From Gluconobacter kanchanaburiensis NBRC 103587 (GTDB taxonomy: Bacteria > Pseudomonadota > Alphaproteobacteria > Acetobacterales > Acetobacteraceae), in assembly GCF_007988905.1 (NCBI RefSeq), contig NZ_BJVA01000018.1, positions 1-55,114 of the forward strand: a stretch of 55,114 nt of DNA, given 5' to 3'. The position numbers and the translations under genes were made by a program. Below the pieces are notes generated by a model that saw nothing but the letters and a program-made list of their open reading frames with translations, searched no databases and was not told the DNA's origin. Shown in pieces: positions 10,556 to 20,220 of this stretch. How positions within the stretch are numbered: position 1 is the first letter of the stretch; every line of letters begins with the position of its first letter.

Positions 10556-12385
10556 TCAGGAACGGCGCTTGCGGCTGGAGCCGTCGCCCTTCGGACCATC
10601 CCCACGCGAACCGGCAGCAGGCTTCGGGCGGCCATAGCCTGAACCACCCCGGCCCTTGTAGCCGCCACCCGCGCCACCGCGCGGACCACCCTTGAAACCA
10701 CCACCGGAACGGCCACCGCCACCAAAGCGCTTGCCTTCGCCGGGGTTACGGCCCCGCGGCCCCATGCCACCGGCAGGAGCTTCGGACGGCTCGATCGTCA
10801 CTTCGTCCGCTTCCGCACCTGCGAGGCAGGACTTGAAACGCGCCACGCTTTCATCGGCGATCTGGAAATAGGTCTGTTCCTGATCGATGCGGATGCTGCC
10901 GATCTCGCGCTTCTGCACACCACCCAGACGGCAGATCAGCGGGATCAGCCATTTCGGGTCGGCGCGTTCGGTACGACCAACGGCCATCTTGAACCATTCG
11001 CCGGACATGGTGTGTTCTTCGCGCGGTGCACGCTCGCCACGCTCTCCACGTTCCGTGCGGCGCGGCGCCTCAACGGACATCGGGCGGATCTGCTCGACCT
11101 TCGGCAGACGCGCACGATACAGACCCACCAGTGCGGCAGCCAGCTTCGTGGCGTCGTATTTCTCGACGAGCTGGTTGACCAGTTCGTCGGACATGTCGTC
11201 CACGGCATTGCTCAGGATCGGATCGTCCATCAGGCGGGTCTTGTCCTGCTCGGCAATGGCATCAGCCGTCGGAACGGCTTCCCATTCCGCCTGAATCTTG
11301 GCCATCTGGAGCAGACGCTCGGCCCGGCGACGCTGATTCAGCGGAACCATCAACACGCTGGTGCCCTTGCGGCCTGCACGACCGGTTCGGCCCGAGCGAT
11401 GCAGCAGAGTTTCAGCGGCTGTCGGGATGCTGGCATGGATGACCAGGCTCAGCGCCGGAACGTCAATGCCGCGAGCCGCAACGTCGGTCGCCACGCAGAC
11501 GCGGGCCTGACCGGAACGCAGGCTCTCGATCGCACGGCTACGCTCGTTCTGCCCCATCTCGCCGGAAATGGCGACGGATGCGAAACCGCGTTCCAGCAGG
11601 GCAGCCTGCACCTGATTAACCATCATGCGGGTGTTGCAGAACACCATCGCCGTCGGGCTCTCGTAAAAACGAAGCACGTTGACGAGCGAACGCTCGATTT
11701 CCTGCGGCTGCGTGATGACGCAGCGATAGGTGATATCGGAATGCTGCTTGGCACCCGAGACCGTGTCGATGCGCTCGGCATTCTTCTGGTAGCGGCGTGC
11801 GAGCGAAGCGATCTCGCGGGCGATCGTTGCGGAGAACAGCAGGGTCCGACGCTCGGCCGGAGCTGCGTCGAGAAGCTGCTCCAGCTCTTCGCGGAAGCCC
11901 ATGTCCAGCATCTCGTCAGCTTCGTCGAGCACGACGCAGCGCAGGGCGGACAGGTCAAGCGAGCCACGCGACAGGTGGTCGCACAGGCGGCCGGGGGTTC
12001 CGACCACGATATGGGCGCCACGGTTCAGCTCACGGGCTTCACTGCGGGCATCGGTGCCGCCAATGCAGCTCGCGATGCGGGCGCCGGTTTCGGCATAGAG
12101 CCATTTGAGTTCGGACTGGACCTGAAGCGCCAGCTCACGCGTCGGCGCAATCACGAGCGCCATGGGCTGAGGGGACGGCGGAAGGCGATCGGCGTCTCCG
12201 AGCAGGGTCGGAGCGATGGCCAGGCCGAAGGCGACGGTCTTGCCCGACCCCGTTTGCGCGGAAACCAGCAGGTCGCGCTCGTCCAGCCCCGGCTGCAGAA
12301 CGGCTTCCTGAACAGGAGTCAGCTGTTCGTAGCCACGTGCCTCAAGGGCGCGCTTAAGGGCAGGATGGGTATCGGGAAAAGGCAT
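10556..12385 (-). CDS. DEAD-box RNA helicase, DeaD/CsdA type
   Basis: This 609-residue ATP-dependent RNA helicase probably unwinds structured RNA in ribosome assembly or mRNA decay. It shows the Q motif near residue 20, motif I AQTGSGKT (43-50), PTRELA (81-86), DEAD (154-157), SAT, and motif VI HRSGRTGRAGRKG. A DbpA-like RNA-binding domain follows (residues about 460-530), then a glycine- and arginine-rich tail of about 70 residues. The domain order is that of DeaD/CsdA, and the tail is typical of RNA annealing helicases. The start has no good ribosome site, and the 175 bases upstream hold no gene; a structured leader is possible. Confidence 0.93.
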   Translation of the reverse strand: MPFPDTHPALKRALEARGYEQLTPVQEAVLQPGLDERDLLVSAQTGSGKTVAFGLAIAPTLLGDADRLPPSPQPMALVIAPTRELALQVQSELKWLYAETGARIASCIGGTDARSEARELNRGAHIVVGTPGRLCDHLSRGSLDLSALRCVVLDEADEMLDMGFREELEQLLDAAPAERRTLLFSATIAREIASLARRYQKNAERIDTVSGAKQHSDITYRCVITQPQEIERSLVNVLRFYESPTAMVFCNTRMMVNQVQAALLERGFASVAISGEMGQNERSRAIESLRSGQARVCVATDVAARGIDVPALSLVIHASIPTAAETLLHRSGRTGRAGRKGTSVLMVPLNQRRRAERLLQMAKIQAEWEAVPTADAIAEQDKTRLMDDPILSNAVDDMSDELVNQLVEKYDATKLAAALVGLYRARLPKVEQIRPMSVEAPRRTERGERGERAPREEHTMSGEWFKMAVGRTERADPKWLIPLICRLGGVQKREIGSIRIDQEQTYFQIADESVARFKSCLAGAEADEVTIEPSEAPAGGMGPRGRNPGEGKRFGGGGRSGGGFKGGPRGGAGGGYKGRGGSGYGRPKPAAGSRGDGPKGDGSSRKRRS

Positions 12386-12560
12386 ATTTTATGAACACTC
12401 GGCAAACGTCACGCCGACGACAGGATGCGGCGGCTGGGATGCCGCTGCATAAAGACTTCCGGGCCGAAATGCCAGAAAGAACGTATCGCGCGGCTTTTTC
12501 TTCAGAATATGGCCTCCATACCACAGTGGGAAACGGTGGCCAGTGTTTGAGTTCCAGCCG

Positions 12561-13211
12561 TCAATTCCGAGGCTTGCGTCCAATCAGGGCATGAACGGTA
12601 TCGCGCCAGGCTGTCAGGTCTTCAGGGGGAACGACTTCGCCGGTATCCAGTTCGGCCAGTCCGGCACGCGACATCAGGACACTGGTCAGCCTGACACGGT
12701 CGGCAGGTTCGAGTGCCTGCCAGATCGCCACAGCCTTCGCCGCATGAAACTGGTCGGAAAACGTCAGAATCAGCGGTGCACCTGGCTTTAACACGCGAAC
12801 GACCTCGGTCAGGACGGCCAAAGGCTGCGTCAGATAGGCCAATCCGTCACACAGCGTCACCGCATCGAAACTCTCATCGTCGAACGGCAACGTCGTCACG
12901 TCGTTGAGGTCCTGAACGATGCGTTCCCCGAGCACCGGATTGGCGTCAAGAGCCACCTTCGAAACACCAAGCCCTACCACGCGCTCGAACTTCGCCTCTT
13001 CGGGATAGTGACTCAGAGTTCCGGCCATCAGATCAAGAACGGAGCCACCCACGGGCAGCGCCGTCTGATACAGCGCCGTGACCGCCGTCTGCGCACCCAT
13101 ATCCATCAACGAATCCGGAACGCGCTGCGCAAAGAAAATCGTATCGGGCTCGCTGTTGGCGCGCGTGAACGCCGCTGCGTGCAGTCCTTCAAGCTGTTCC
13201 GGGCCGCTCAT
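12561..13211 (-). CDS. SAM-dependent methyltransferase (type 11 fold)
   Basis: The 216-residue product has a class I methyltransferase core: a glycine-poor motif I variant VLDLMAGT, an acidic strand end, [13 protein letters not shown] as motif IV, and [11 protein letters not shown] as motif VI. The substrate is unknown. The frame runs further upstream, but AGGAG stands five bases before the ATG at 13211, which decides the start. It faces dapF across 84 bases. Confidence 0.8.
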   Translation of the reverse strand: MSGPEQLEGLHAAAFTRANSEPDTIFFAQRVPDSLMDMGAQTAVTALYQTALPVGGSVLDLMAGTLSHYPEEAKFERVVGLGVSKVALDANPVLGERIVQDLNDVTTLPFDDESFDAVTLCDGLAYLTQPLAVLTEVVRVLKPGAPLILTFSDQFHAAKAVAIWQALEPADRVRLTSVLMSRAGLAELDTGEVVPPEDLTAWRDTVHALIGRKPRN

Positions 13212-13295
13212 GGTCACTCCTTGCTGGTCCAGCACGGACATGAGGGCATGTTCCTCGTGCGTCAACCCGCGCGATGCTTTATGAGATGCGCCATC

Positions 13296-14072
13296 ATGAG
13301 CCTTTCCTTCACGAAAATGCACGGTCTGGGCAACGATTTCGTCGTCATCGATGCCCGCGACACCGATCCTGCCCTTAATGCCGAGACCATCCGCGGTCTG
13401 TGCGACAGACGCTTCGGAATCGGCTGCGACCAGCTCGTTCTCCTGAGTGCTCCGACACTGGAAGGCGCGGATGTGAGGGTCCGTTTTTTCAACCCTGACG
13501 GATCAGAAGCCGGAGCCTGCGGCAACGCCTCACGCTGCGTGGTCGCCTTCGTGGGAGGCACCCCGACGCTCCAGACGGCTGCCGGCCTCCTGCCTACCGC
13601 CCGGAATGACGCGCTCGTGACGGTCGATATGGGTCTACCCGGACTGGGGTGGCAGGATGTCCCCCTCGCCCGGCCCTGCGACACGCTGACCCTGCCCATG
13701 CATGAAGACGCTGCGGCCTGCTCAATGGGAAACCCGCACGCCACGCTGTTCGGCGATGCCGCCCGCGCGGAAACACTCGGGCCGGACCTAGAATGCGATC
13801 CACTCTTCCCAGAACGCGCGAATATCGGCTTTGCCCAGATTCTTTCGCCGACCCATATGCGCCTGCGTGTCTGGGAACGCGGGGCGGGTCTCACATTGGC
13901 CTGTGGATCCGGCGCCTGTGCGGCGGTCGTCAACGCCGTCCGACGCAGCCTGACAGAACGGACCTGCACCGTCACGATGGATGGCGGCGACCTGCAAATT
14001 ACATGGAGGCAGGACGGTCACGTCCTGATGACCGGGCCGGCCGTTACGGTCTTTCACGGGACAACCACATGA
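13296..14072 (+). CDS. dapF: Diaminopimelate epimerase
   Basis: DapF converts LL- to meso-diaminopimelate for lysine and peptidoglycan synthesis. The two catalytic cysteines are Cys75 in GACGNASRC and Cys203 in ACGSGACAA. The N-terminal [15 protein letters not shown] is the family signature. At 258 residues it is slightly shorter than the E. coli enzyme. An in-frame ATG five codons earlier (13281) is also possible; neither has a strong ribosome site. The stop overlaps the mtaB start as ATGA, so the genes are translationally coupled. Confidence 0.95.
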   Translation: MSLSFTKMHGLGNDFVVIDARDTDPALNAETIRGLCDRRFGIGCDQLVLLSAPTLEGADVRVRFFNPDGSEAGACGNASRCVVAFVGGTPTLQTAAGLLPTARNDALVTVDMGLPGLGWQDVPLARPCDTLTLPMHEDAAACSMGNPHATLFGDAARAETLGPDLECDPLFPERANIGFAQILSPTHMRLRVWERGAGLTLACGSGACAAVVNAVRRSLTERTCTVTMDGGDLQITWRQDGHVLMTGPAVTVFHGTTT

Positions 14073-15292
14073 CGGCGTCTGTCCTGACATTCGGCTGCCG
14101 GCTCAACGCCCATGAGAGCGACGGCATGGCCCATCATGCGCGCGGGCAGAATAACACGATCATCGTCAATACCTGTGCCGTGACCACCACAGCCGAGCGA
14201 CAGGCCCGGCAGGCCATCCGCCGTGCCCATCGCGAAAATCCGGATGCCAAAATCGTCGTGACCGGCTGCGCCTCCGACATCGCACCGGATCGCTGGGCCG
14301 AACTGCCGGGCGTCGTCCGTGTCGTGCCCAATGAAGACAAGCTCAAACCTGCCATCTGGGGCGATCGCGACGCAGGCCTGCCGCTGTCACGCCACGCCCG
14401 CGCCCTACTTCAGGTTCAGCAGGGCTGCGATCACCGCTGTACCTTCTGCATCATTCCCTATGGTCGTGGAGCCTCGCGCTCCACACCCGCCACAGAAGCC
14501 ATCGCACGCGCTGAAGCGCTCGTCGAAGCCGGACATCAGGAAATCGTCCTGACCGGCGTCGACATTGCGTCCTGGAAGGGCCCGGAGAGCAGCAGCCAGA
14601 ATGGCACCGGGCTTGGTTCGCTGTGCCGGGAGCTGCTGCGACAGGTTACGGGGATCCGGCGACTGCGCCTTTCATCGATCGATCCGGTCATCCTGGATGC
14701 AGAAAACGGCGATCAGGATCTGTGGTGGCTTCTGGAAAACGAGCCCCGCCTGATGCCTCATCTGCATCTGTCCCTTCAGGCGGGCTCGGACCTGATTCTC
14801 AAGCGCATGAAACGCCGCCATGACACAGCGGGCGTCGCCGCAACACTTCGCCGTGTCCGTTCCCTGCGCCCAGAAACCGGGTTCGGCGCCGACCTGATTG
14901 CAGGCTTCCCGACCGAGACAGAGGCTCTTTTCCACGAAACCCTGTCTTTCGTGCAGGAGCAGGAGATCCCCTTCCTACACGTCTTTCCTTACAGCGAACG
15001 CCCGGGTACCCCTGCCGCGAGAATGCCTTCCGTTCCCAATGCCACGCGTCAGGAACGCGCGGCGCGGTTGCGGAGCGCTGGTGACACTGTCAGGGACCGC
15101 TTTCTCCAGCGACTTGTCGGAACCGAATTCGAGATTCTCGCCGAAGCCCCTGACCGTGGCCATTCGCCGGAATTCGCCGCTGTTCGCCTGATCGACGACA
15201 TATCCGTCTCGCCACCGGCCCGAGGAAGTTTTGTTCCCGTCCGCGCCACGGGACAGGAAAACGGCACAGTTCTGGCGGAAATACGCTCCTGA
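14069..15292 (+). CDS. mtaB: tRNA t6A37 methylthiotransferase MtaB
   Basis: MtaB adds a methylthio group to t6A at position 37 of tRNAs reading ANN codons. It is a radical-SAM enzyme with two iron-sulfur clusters. Cys10, Cys36 and Cys67 (TFGCRLN, NTCAV, TGCAS) bind the auxiliary cluster, and Cys120, Cys124 and Cys127 (CDHRCTFC) bind the radical-SAM cluster. A C-terminal TRAM-like segment follows. The [11 protein letters not shown] start is the MtaB form, not MiaB. At 407 residues the length is normal. It overlaps dapF by four bases. Confidence 0.94.
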   Translation: MTASVLTFGCRLNAHESDGMAHHARGQNNTIIVNTCAVTTTAERQARQAIRRAHRENPDAKIVVTGCASDIAPDRWAELPGVVRVVPNEDKLKPAIWGDRDAGLPLSRHARALLQVQQGCDHRCTFCIIPYGRGASRSTPATEAIARAEALVEAGHQEIVLTGVDIASWKGPESSSQNGTGLGSLCRELLRQVTGIRRLRLSSIDPVILDAENGDQDLWWLLENEPRLMPHLHLSLQAGSDLILKRMKRRHDTAGVAATLRRVRSLRPETGFGADLIAGFPTETEALFHETLSFVQEQEIPFLHVFPYSERPGTPAARMPSVPNATRQERAARLRSAGDTVRDRFLQRLVGTEFEILAEAPDRGHSPEFAAVRLIDDISVSPPARGSFVPVRATGQENGTVLAEIRS

Positions 15293-15352
15293 AACGCGTC
15301 CAATTTCTCTGATCCTCTTGACGTTCAGCCCCACCTGTCCGAACTCCCGTAC

Positions 15353-16312
15353 ATGGCTGGATTTTTCTCACGACTCAAACAGGGTCTCTCGCGGTCGAGT
15401 TCGCGTCTCGGCGCCGTCTTCACGCATCGCAAACTGGACGAAACGGCTCTCGAAGAGCTTGAGGACGAGCTGATTGCAGCCGATCTCGGGCCCGCAGTGG
15501 CCGAACGTGTCATCGAGAGCTTCCGGAGCACACGTTTCGGCAAGGACGTGACCAGCGAAGAAATCCGCGAAACCCTGGCAACGGAAATCGCCAGTGTTCT
15601 CGAACCCGTGGCCATCCCTTTCGAGCCCGATCCGGCGAAGAAACCTCACGTCGTGCTTGTTGTCGGCGTGAATGGGGTGGGAAAAACCACCACGATCGGG
15701 AAAATGGCAAGGCATTATACGGAAGAAGGCAAGTCCGTGATGCTTGTGGCCGGAGACACGTTCCGCGCCGCAGCAGTCGAACAGCTCGAAGTCTGGGGAA
15801 AACGCGCCAACGTACCGGTTATTGCCGGAAAACACGGTGCCGATGCCGCAGGCCTTGCCTATGATGGCCTCAAACGCGCCACGGAAGCCGGGACCGATCT
15901 GCTTCTGATCGATACTGCGGGACGCCTCCACAACAAGGGCGCCCTGATGGAGGAACTGGCGAAAATCATCCGCGTCATGCGGAAATTCGACGAAACGGCA
16001 CCTCATTCCGTCCTGCTGGTTCTCGACGCCACGACCGGACAAAACGCCATAGAACAGGTCCGTGTCTTCCGCGAACTGGTGAACGTGACAGGACTGATCG
16101 TCACCAAGCTCGACGGTTCGGCACGCGGCGGGATCGTGGTCGCTCTGGCCGAACAGTTCAAACTTCCCGTACACATGGTCGGTGTCGGCGAACAGGCCGA
16201 AGACCTGCGGCCGTTCTCGGCCCAGGATTATGCCAAAGGCCTTGTCGGTGGCGCCAATGATCTGGCCTCGCGCCTGATGGACGCATCAACTGAGGATCAG
16301 ACAGCGGAATAA
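15353..16312 (+). CDS. ftsY: Signal recognition particle receptor FtsY
   Basis: FtsY is the SRP receptor GTPase that delivers ribosome-nascent chain complexes to the SecYEG translocon. The 319-residue protein has a short basic N-terminal segment, an N domain (about 25-90) and a G domain with G1 GVNGVGKT (105-112), GDTFRAAAVEQL, DTAGR (187-191) and TKLDGSARGG (251-260). The long acidic A domain of E. coli FtsY is absent, as usual in alphaproteobacteria. It follows mtaB by 60 bases on the same strand. Confidence 0.96.
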   Translation: MAGFFSRLKQGLSRSSSRLGAVFTHRKLDETALEELEDELIAADLGPAVAERVIESFRSTRFGKDVTSEEIRETLATEIASVLEPVAIPFEPDPAKKPHVVLVVGVNGVGKTTTIGKMARHYTEEGKSVMLVAGDTFRAAAVEQLEVWGKRANVPVIAGKHGADAAGLAYDGLKRATEAGTDLLLIDTAGRLHNKGALMEELAKIIRVMRKFDETAPHSVLLVLDATTGQNAIEQVRVFRELVNVTGLIVTKLDGSARGGIVVALAEQFKLPVHMVGVGEQAEDLRPFSAQDYAKGLVGGANDLASRLMDASTEDQTAE

Positions 16313-16336
16313 AAGCCGGTCCCGCCCGTTCGTTCT

Positions 16337-16804
16337 TCAGGCGGCGGGAGAGTCGTCTGACGACATCCATTCTTCCTGAAGATAGGCGATACGCTTTTCA
16401 ATGGACTTGCGCTCGCGTCGCGCAACTTCCGCATTCCACAGCCTGCCCCCGATGGCGGATGCCTCTGCGACAAGCCACGCTGCTCCGACGGCAAGCCAGT
16501 CCAGCGCAAGCGTAATCGGATTGGTGATCTGGGCAATGCATGTGTCCCAGTCACCATTTCCGGCCCAGGCTTCATGAAGCGGATGCACCATGACCGCGCC
16601 GACATAAAACAGAACAATCATGATACGCTGACTGTCCGCATTAGGATCGACAAAACGCAGTGCAACCAAGGGAAGCAGCAGGACTCCGGCAACCAACAGA
16701 CTGCCAGGCACATAGGACAGCAGCAGACCAATAATGATTCCGTGCCACCAGCGAAATCCGGGGGCACGCAGCATCGTTTCTTCCGCCTGTTTAACCGATG
16801 CCAT
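16337..16804 (-). CDS. Small multi-pass membrane protein, partner of the pseudokinase gene
   Basis: The family is not recognised. The 155-residue protein has three likely membrane segments (about 19-48, 60-80 and 98-118) and a charged, probably helical, cytoplasmic C-terminal tail rich in Arg, Lys and Glu. GAGG stands eight bases before the ATG. The gene starts nine bases after the stop of the pseudokinase gene, so the two are almost certainly one transcript and may form a membrane complex. Confidence 0.75.
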   Translation of the reverse strand: MASVKQAEETMLRAPGFRWWHGIIIGLLLSYVPGSLLVAGVLLLPLVALRFVDPNADSQRIMIVLFYVGAVMVHPLHEAWAGNGDWDTCIAQITNPITLALDWLAVGAAWLVAEASAIGGRLWNAEVARRERKSIEKRIAYLQEEWMSSDDSPAA

Positions 16805-16813
16805 AATGGGTCC

Positions 16814-18784
16814 TCACCGACAGAATTCCAGCCAGACGCTTGCCATAGCCACTGCAATACCCGTCAGAAGTGAAAAAAACTCGCCGGAATTACGGGCTTC
16901 GCGATCGTTTGCGGCACGCCGTTCAGGCGCTTCATCCATGACACGCATCAGATTGCTGATCTCGGCCTCTGCTTCCTGTGCCTGCCTATGATCCAGCCTT
17001 AGACCGGTCGGGTCATTCACGACTGCCAGAAACACACCCAGATTTCCGTCTTCTGCTGCCTTTCCAAGCCGCACACGCCGGCGTGCACGGGACGTCTTGC
17101 TTCGCCACTGCCTGAGTTCCGTTTCAAGGAGAGGCAACGCCCGTTTTGCAAGAAAACTGAGCGGCTTGGCATCGAATTTCCGTTGGACAGCCGCCAGCAG
17201 GGTCAGATCGGCCAGCCAGACCGGAAGACCGGCCTTCTGGGACAGAGAAAGAGGCACAATGCCCTGTCGACCACAGCAGGCTTCGAGGAATGAACGCATC
17301 TGATCATCCAGAAAACCCGAACGACCGAGAACATCCTCGGGAAGATCTTCAATCCCCGCGTGGCGGTCAAGCCATTGCGACAGGCCGTCGGGAAGAGAGA
17401 TCCGCTCTTCCCAACACCGTTTTGACAGGCAGGGAAGGAAACTGTTGGTGTCATAGGGAAGACGTCTGACCAGTTCGAGGCCTTTCGCCCCCGCACGCCG
17501 GGCCACAACTGACAAAGCTGTGATCTGCTGCCCCTGACGACGAGGCAGATGCGCTGAAACAAACGCATCGGGATTTCCAGCCATGAAGTTCAGGATATTG
17601 CGGATTGTCCGCTCTTCATCCGGCGTTGCAGGTTGTACCACTGCCTGCGCAACCATACGAGGAAGGGCCTCCGGCCAGAACCATATCCCTCCCCAGAACA
17701 TTGGGGCCGCGGGGTCGAGCACCGAAATCGCATGTGTGAGGACCATCGTCGCAGGATCGACGGCCTTGCCTCCCCCAGCTGGCAGAAAGGACGCGCTCGC
17801 CTGTTCGATCAGGCTCGCCATGACAGACAGTTCAAGTTCGCTGTGCAGCCAGTTACTGACGACCTTCCGTTGCAGAAGCCCAGAAAATTCTGTCGGATGT
17901 CGTCCCGCGTACCAGGCCAGAGCCTGAGGGGTATAAACGGCATTTCCGCCGATCATGAGGGGGACACGGGCTGGCAGGATCGAACGGACGGTAAAAAGCT
18001 TACTGGGCGCGATCGTCACCAGATCCCGGGGAGACGGACGATTGACAGGATCGTCCGCCAGCATTGCCGTCAAAAGGGAACGCAGCCCCACCGGGACGTT
18101 CTGCCCCTCCATATAGGCCGCAGGCGTTCCCACTTCGAAACGGCGCCGGAGAATATCCGTGTCGGACAGCCCCTCCAGCGGCAGCTTTCCGATCGCAAGC
18201 GCCAGAATCATCACGCCCAGCGAGAAAATATCGTCGTCGATCGTGCCGTCGCCACGCGCAGAAGGGCGGCAGACAGCGGAGGACAGGGGCTCGAAAACGA
18301 CAGCCTGATTTTCCGCAGGAGCTCCCACGCCCAGAGGGCCAAGGACAATCTTGTGCAATCCCTGTCCCACGAACAGGTTATCCGGTCGGATATTACGACA
18401 GGTCAGGCGTGCTGCTTCGAGGCTCTGGAACAGGGAGGCAAAGGGCCGGATGACGCCGTCGATCAACTGGCTTTCCGTCCAGAGTCCCAGACCTTCCGCA
18501 AGGGAGGGGCCGGGCGGATGCGGACACAGGATCCAGAGCGCGCCTGCAGAATATTCATGAGCCTGAATCGGAATCACGCTTTCATGCCGAAAGAACATAA
18601 TTTCCGAGAGGCGGGCCGAGGGAGCAACAGGGGCGAGCGCGAGATAGGAGTTGCCCGCTGCCGTCATATCCTGGGCGGTATATGTCGCACAGCCAGCCAG
18701 ATCGGGCTGTTTGTGATCCAGGCTGATCAGATACCGCTCAGCGATGAGCAGTTCCTGGCTATTGTCTGCCTGTGTGTCGGCCAT
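16814..18784 (-). CDS. C-terminally anchored protein pseudokinase
   Basis: The first 250 or so of the 656 residues have the shape of a Ser/Thr protein kinase domain, with a hinge segment, the catalytic-loop relic CRNIRPDNL (129-137) and the alpha-F relic DDIFSLGVMIL (184-194). The catalytic residues are lost: the HRD motif reads CRN, the loop lysine is Arg, DFG reads GPLG (149-152), and no VAIK lysine is evident. The remaining part is a helical domain not recognised, ending in one membrane helix (about 634-651). It probably acts as a membrane-tethered scaffold or sensor. It is followed closely by a three-helix membrane protein gene. Catalytic activity is very unlikely, nucleotide binding uncertain. 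Confidence 0.75.
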   Translation of the reverse strand: MADTQADNSQELLIAERYLISLDHKQPDLAGCATYTAQDMTAAGNSYLALAPVAPSARLSEIMFFRHESVIPIQAHEYSAGALWILCPHPPGPSLAEGLGLWTESQLIDGVIRPFASLFQSLEAARLTCRNIRPDNLFVGQGLHKIVLGPLGVGAPAENQAVVFEPLSSAVCRPSARGDGTIDDDIFSLGVMILALAIGKLPLEGLSDTDILRRRFEVGTPAAYMEGQNVPVGLRSLLTAMLADDPVNRPSPRDLVTIAPSKLFTVRSILPARVPLMIGGNAVYTPQALAWYAGRHPTEFSGLLQRKVVSNWLHSELELSVMASLIEQASASFLPAGGGKAVDPATMVLTHAISVLDPAAPMFWGGIWFWPEALPRMVAQAVVQPATPDEERTIRNILNFMAGNPDAFVSAHLPRRQGQQITALSVVARRAGAKGLELVRRLPYDTNSFLPCLSKRCWEERISLPDGLSQWLDRHAGIEDLPEDVLGRSGFLDDQMRSFLEACCGRQGIVPLSLSQKAGLPVWLADLTLLAAVQRKFDAKPLSFLAKRALPLLETELRQWRSKTSRARRRVRLGKAAEDGNLGVFLAVVNDPTGLRLDHRQAQEAEAEISNLMRVMDEAPERRAANDREARNSGEFFSLLTGIAVAMASVWLEFCR

Positions 18785-18800
18785 TGAAATCCCGTTATGC

Positions 18801-18829
18801 CCCTGTCCGGTCTTTTGTGACGGACAGGG
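18801..18829. other. Stem-loop between purA and the pseudokinase gene
   Basis: A perfect nine-base stem, CCCTGTCCG with CGGACAGGG, closes an 11-base loop. It lies after purA and 17 bases before the pseudokinase start codon, on the same strand. It has no T-run, so it could be a weak terminator, a processing site or part of the leader. Confidence 0.45.
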
Positions 18830-18873
18830 ATTGAGACTTCGTTAATGCCCCGGCCGATTCCAGGGATCTCAGT

Positions 18874-20163
18874 TCAGTCTTCGAACGGATCGCGCATCAG
18901 GATGGTGTCGTCGCGTTCTGGGCTGGTGGAGAGCAGCGTCACCGGAGCTTCGATCAGTTCCTCGATGCGGCGGACATACTTGATGGCCTGTGCGGGAAGT
19001 TCAGCCCAGGAACGGGCACCAGCCGTCGTTTCCTTCCAACCCGGCATCGTCTCGTAAACCGGCTTCACGCGGGACTGTGCCCCCGGAGCGGACGGGAACG
19101 TTTCGATTTTCTGGCCGTCCAGTTCGTAGCCGATACAGATGAAGATCTCGTCCAGACCGTCCAGAACGTCCAGCTTCGTCAGGGCGATGCCGCTGACGCC
19201 GCCGACACGGACGGCACGACGGATCAGAACCGCATCGAACCAGCCGCAGCGACGGGGGCGACCGGTCACGGTGCCGAATTCATGTCCGCGCTCACCGAGG
19301 GTCCGGCCGGTCTGGTCGTGCAGTTCGGTCGGGAACGGCCCCTCGCCCACGCGGGTCGTGTAAGCCTTGGCAATTCCGAGCACGAAGCCGACAGAAGACG
19401 GACTGACACCGCTGCCCGAAGCTGCCACGGCCGCAACCGTGTTGGAGCTCGTGACATACGGATAGGTGCCGTGATCGACGTCCAGCATGACAGCCTGCGC
19501 ACCTTCGAACAGGATGCGACGACCGGCACGGCGGGCTTCGTCCAGACGGTCCCAGACCTGGCAGGAGAACGGCAGAAGACGCGGCGTGATCTCGGTCAGG
19601 AAGTCCTTGAGCTGCTCCTTCGTGAACGTCTCGGCACCCAGACCGGCGAGCAGCGTGTTGTGGTGCAGGAGCAGTTCGTCCAGCTTCCAGTCCAGCGTCT
19701 CGGGCTCGGCCAGGTCGCAGATGCGGATGGCGCGACGGGCGACCTTGTCCTCATAAGCCGGGCCGATGCCACGACCGGTCGTGCCGATCTTGTGCTCACC
19801 ACGGGCAGCTTCACGCGCACGATCGAGCGCGCCATGTACCGGCAGGATCAGCGGAGCGTTCTCGGCAATCCATAGCGTCTCGGGCGTAACGACAAGGCCC
19901 TGCCCAGTGACGCGGTCGATCTCGGTCATCAGGGCTTTAGGGTCCACAACGACGCCATTGCCAATCACGCCGATCTTGCCACGCACCAGACCGGACGGCA
20001 GCAGCGACAGCTTGTAGACCTGATCGCCCACAACCAGCGTGTGACCGGCATTGTGGCCGCCCTGAAAGCGGACGACGATATCGGCGCGGCTAGCGAGCCA
20101 GTCGACGATTTTGCCTTTACCCTCGTCTCCCCACTGGGTTCCGATCACGGTGACGTTGGACAT
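18874..20163 (-). CDS. purA: Adenylosuccinate synthetase
   Basis: PurA joins IMP and aspartate with GTP hydrolysis, the first committed step to AMP. The 429-residue product begins [18 protein letters not shown], with the catalytic Asp13 and the P-loop-like GDEGKGK, followed by GHNAGHT with the catalytic His and by [10 protein letters not shown]. The ATG at 20163 is chosen over an upstream in-frame TTG because it matches the family start and has AGGA nine bases before it. It is the third gene of serC-hisZ-purA, 57 bases after hisZ. Confidence 0.97.
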   Translation of the reverse strand: MSNVTVIGTQWGDEGKGKIVDWLASRADIVVRFQGGHNAGHTLVVGDQVYKLSLLPSGLVRGKIGVIGNGVVVDPKALMTEIDRVTGQGLVVTPETLWIAENAPLILPVHGALDRAREAARGEHKIGTTGRGIGPAYEDKVARRAIRICDLAEPETLDWKLDELLLHHNTLLAGLGAETFTKEQLKDFLTEITPRLLPFSCQVWDRLDEARRAGRRILFEGAQAVMLDVDHGTYPYVTSSNTVAAVAASGSGVSPSSVGFVLGIAKAYTTRVGEGPFPTELHDQTGRTLGERGHEFGTVTGRPRRCGWFDAVLIRRAVRVGGVSGIALTKLDVLDGLDEIFICIGYELDGQKIETFPSAPGAQSRVKPVYETMPGWKETTAGARSWAELPAQAIKYVRRIEELIEAPVTLLSTSPERDDTILMRDPFED

Positions 20164-20220
20164 GAGTTGACTTCCTAGAACTGACAATACGGGGCGGGAG
20201 AAACGAAAGGGATCGGCAGG

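Noticed and set aside
11012-12394. 460-codon open frame opposite the DEAD-box gene
   Set aside because: The helicase frame carries all motifs; the opposite frame reads as a shadow with no domain.
12389-12583. 64-codon frame upstream of the DEAD-box gene
   Set aside because: It overlaps the likely leader and the methyltransferase end and has no similarity or ribosome site.
17633-18787. 384-codon open frame opposite the pseudokinase
   Set aside because: The pseudokinase strand has the ribosome site, kinase-like motifs and operon context.
20164-20187. Longer purA start at an upstream TTG
   Set aside because: The ATG at 20163 fits the family start and has a ribosome site.
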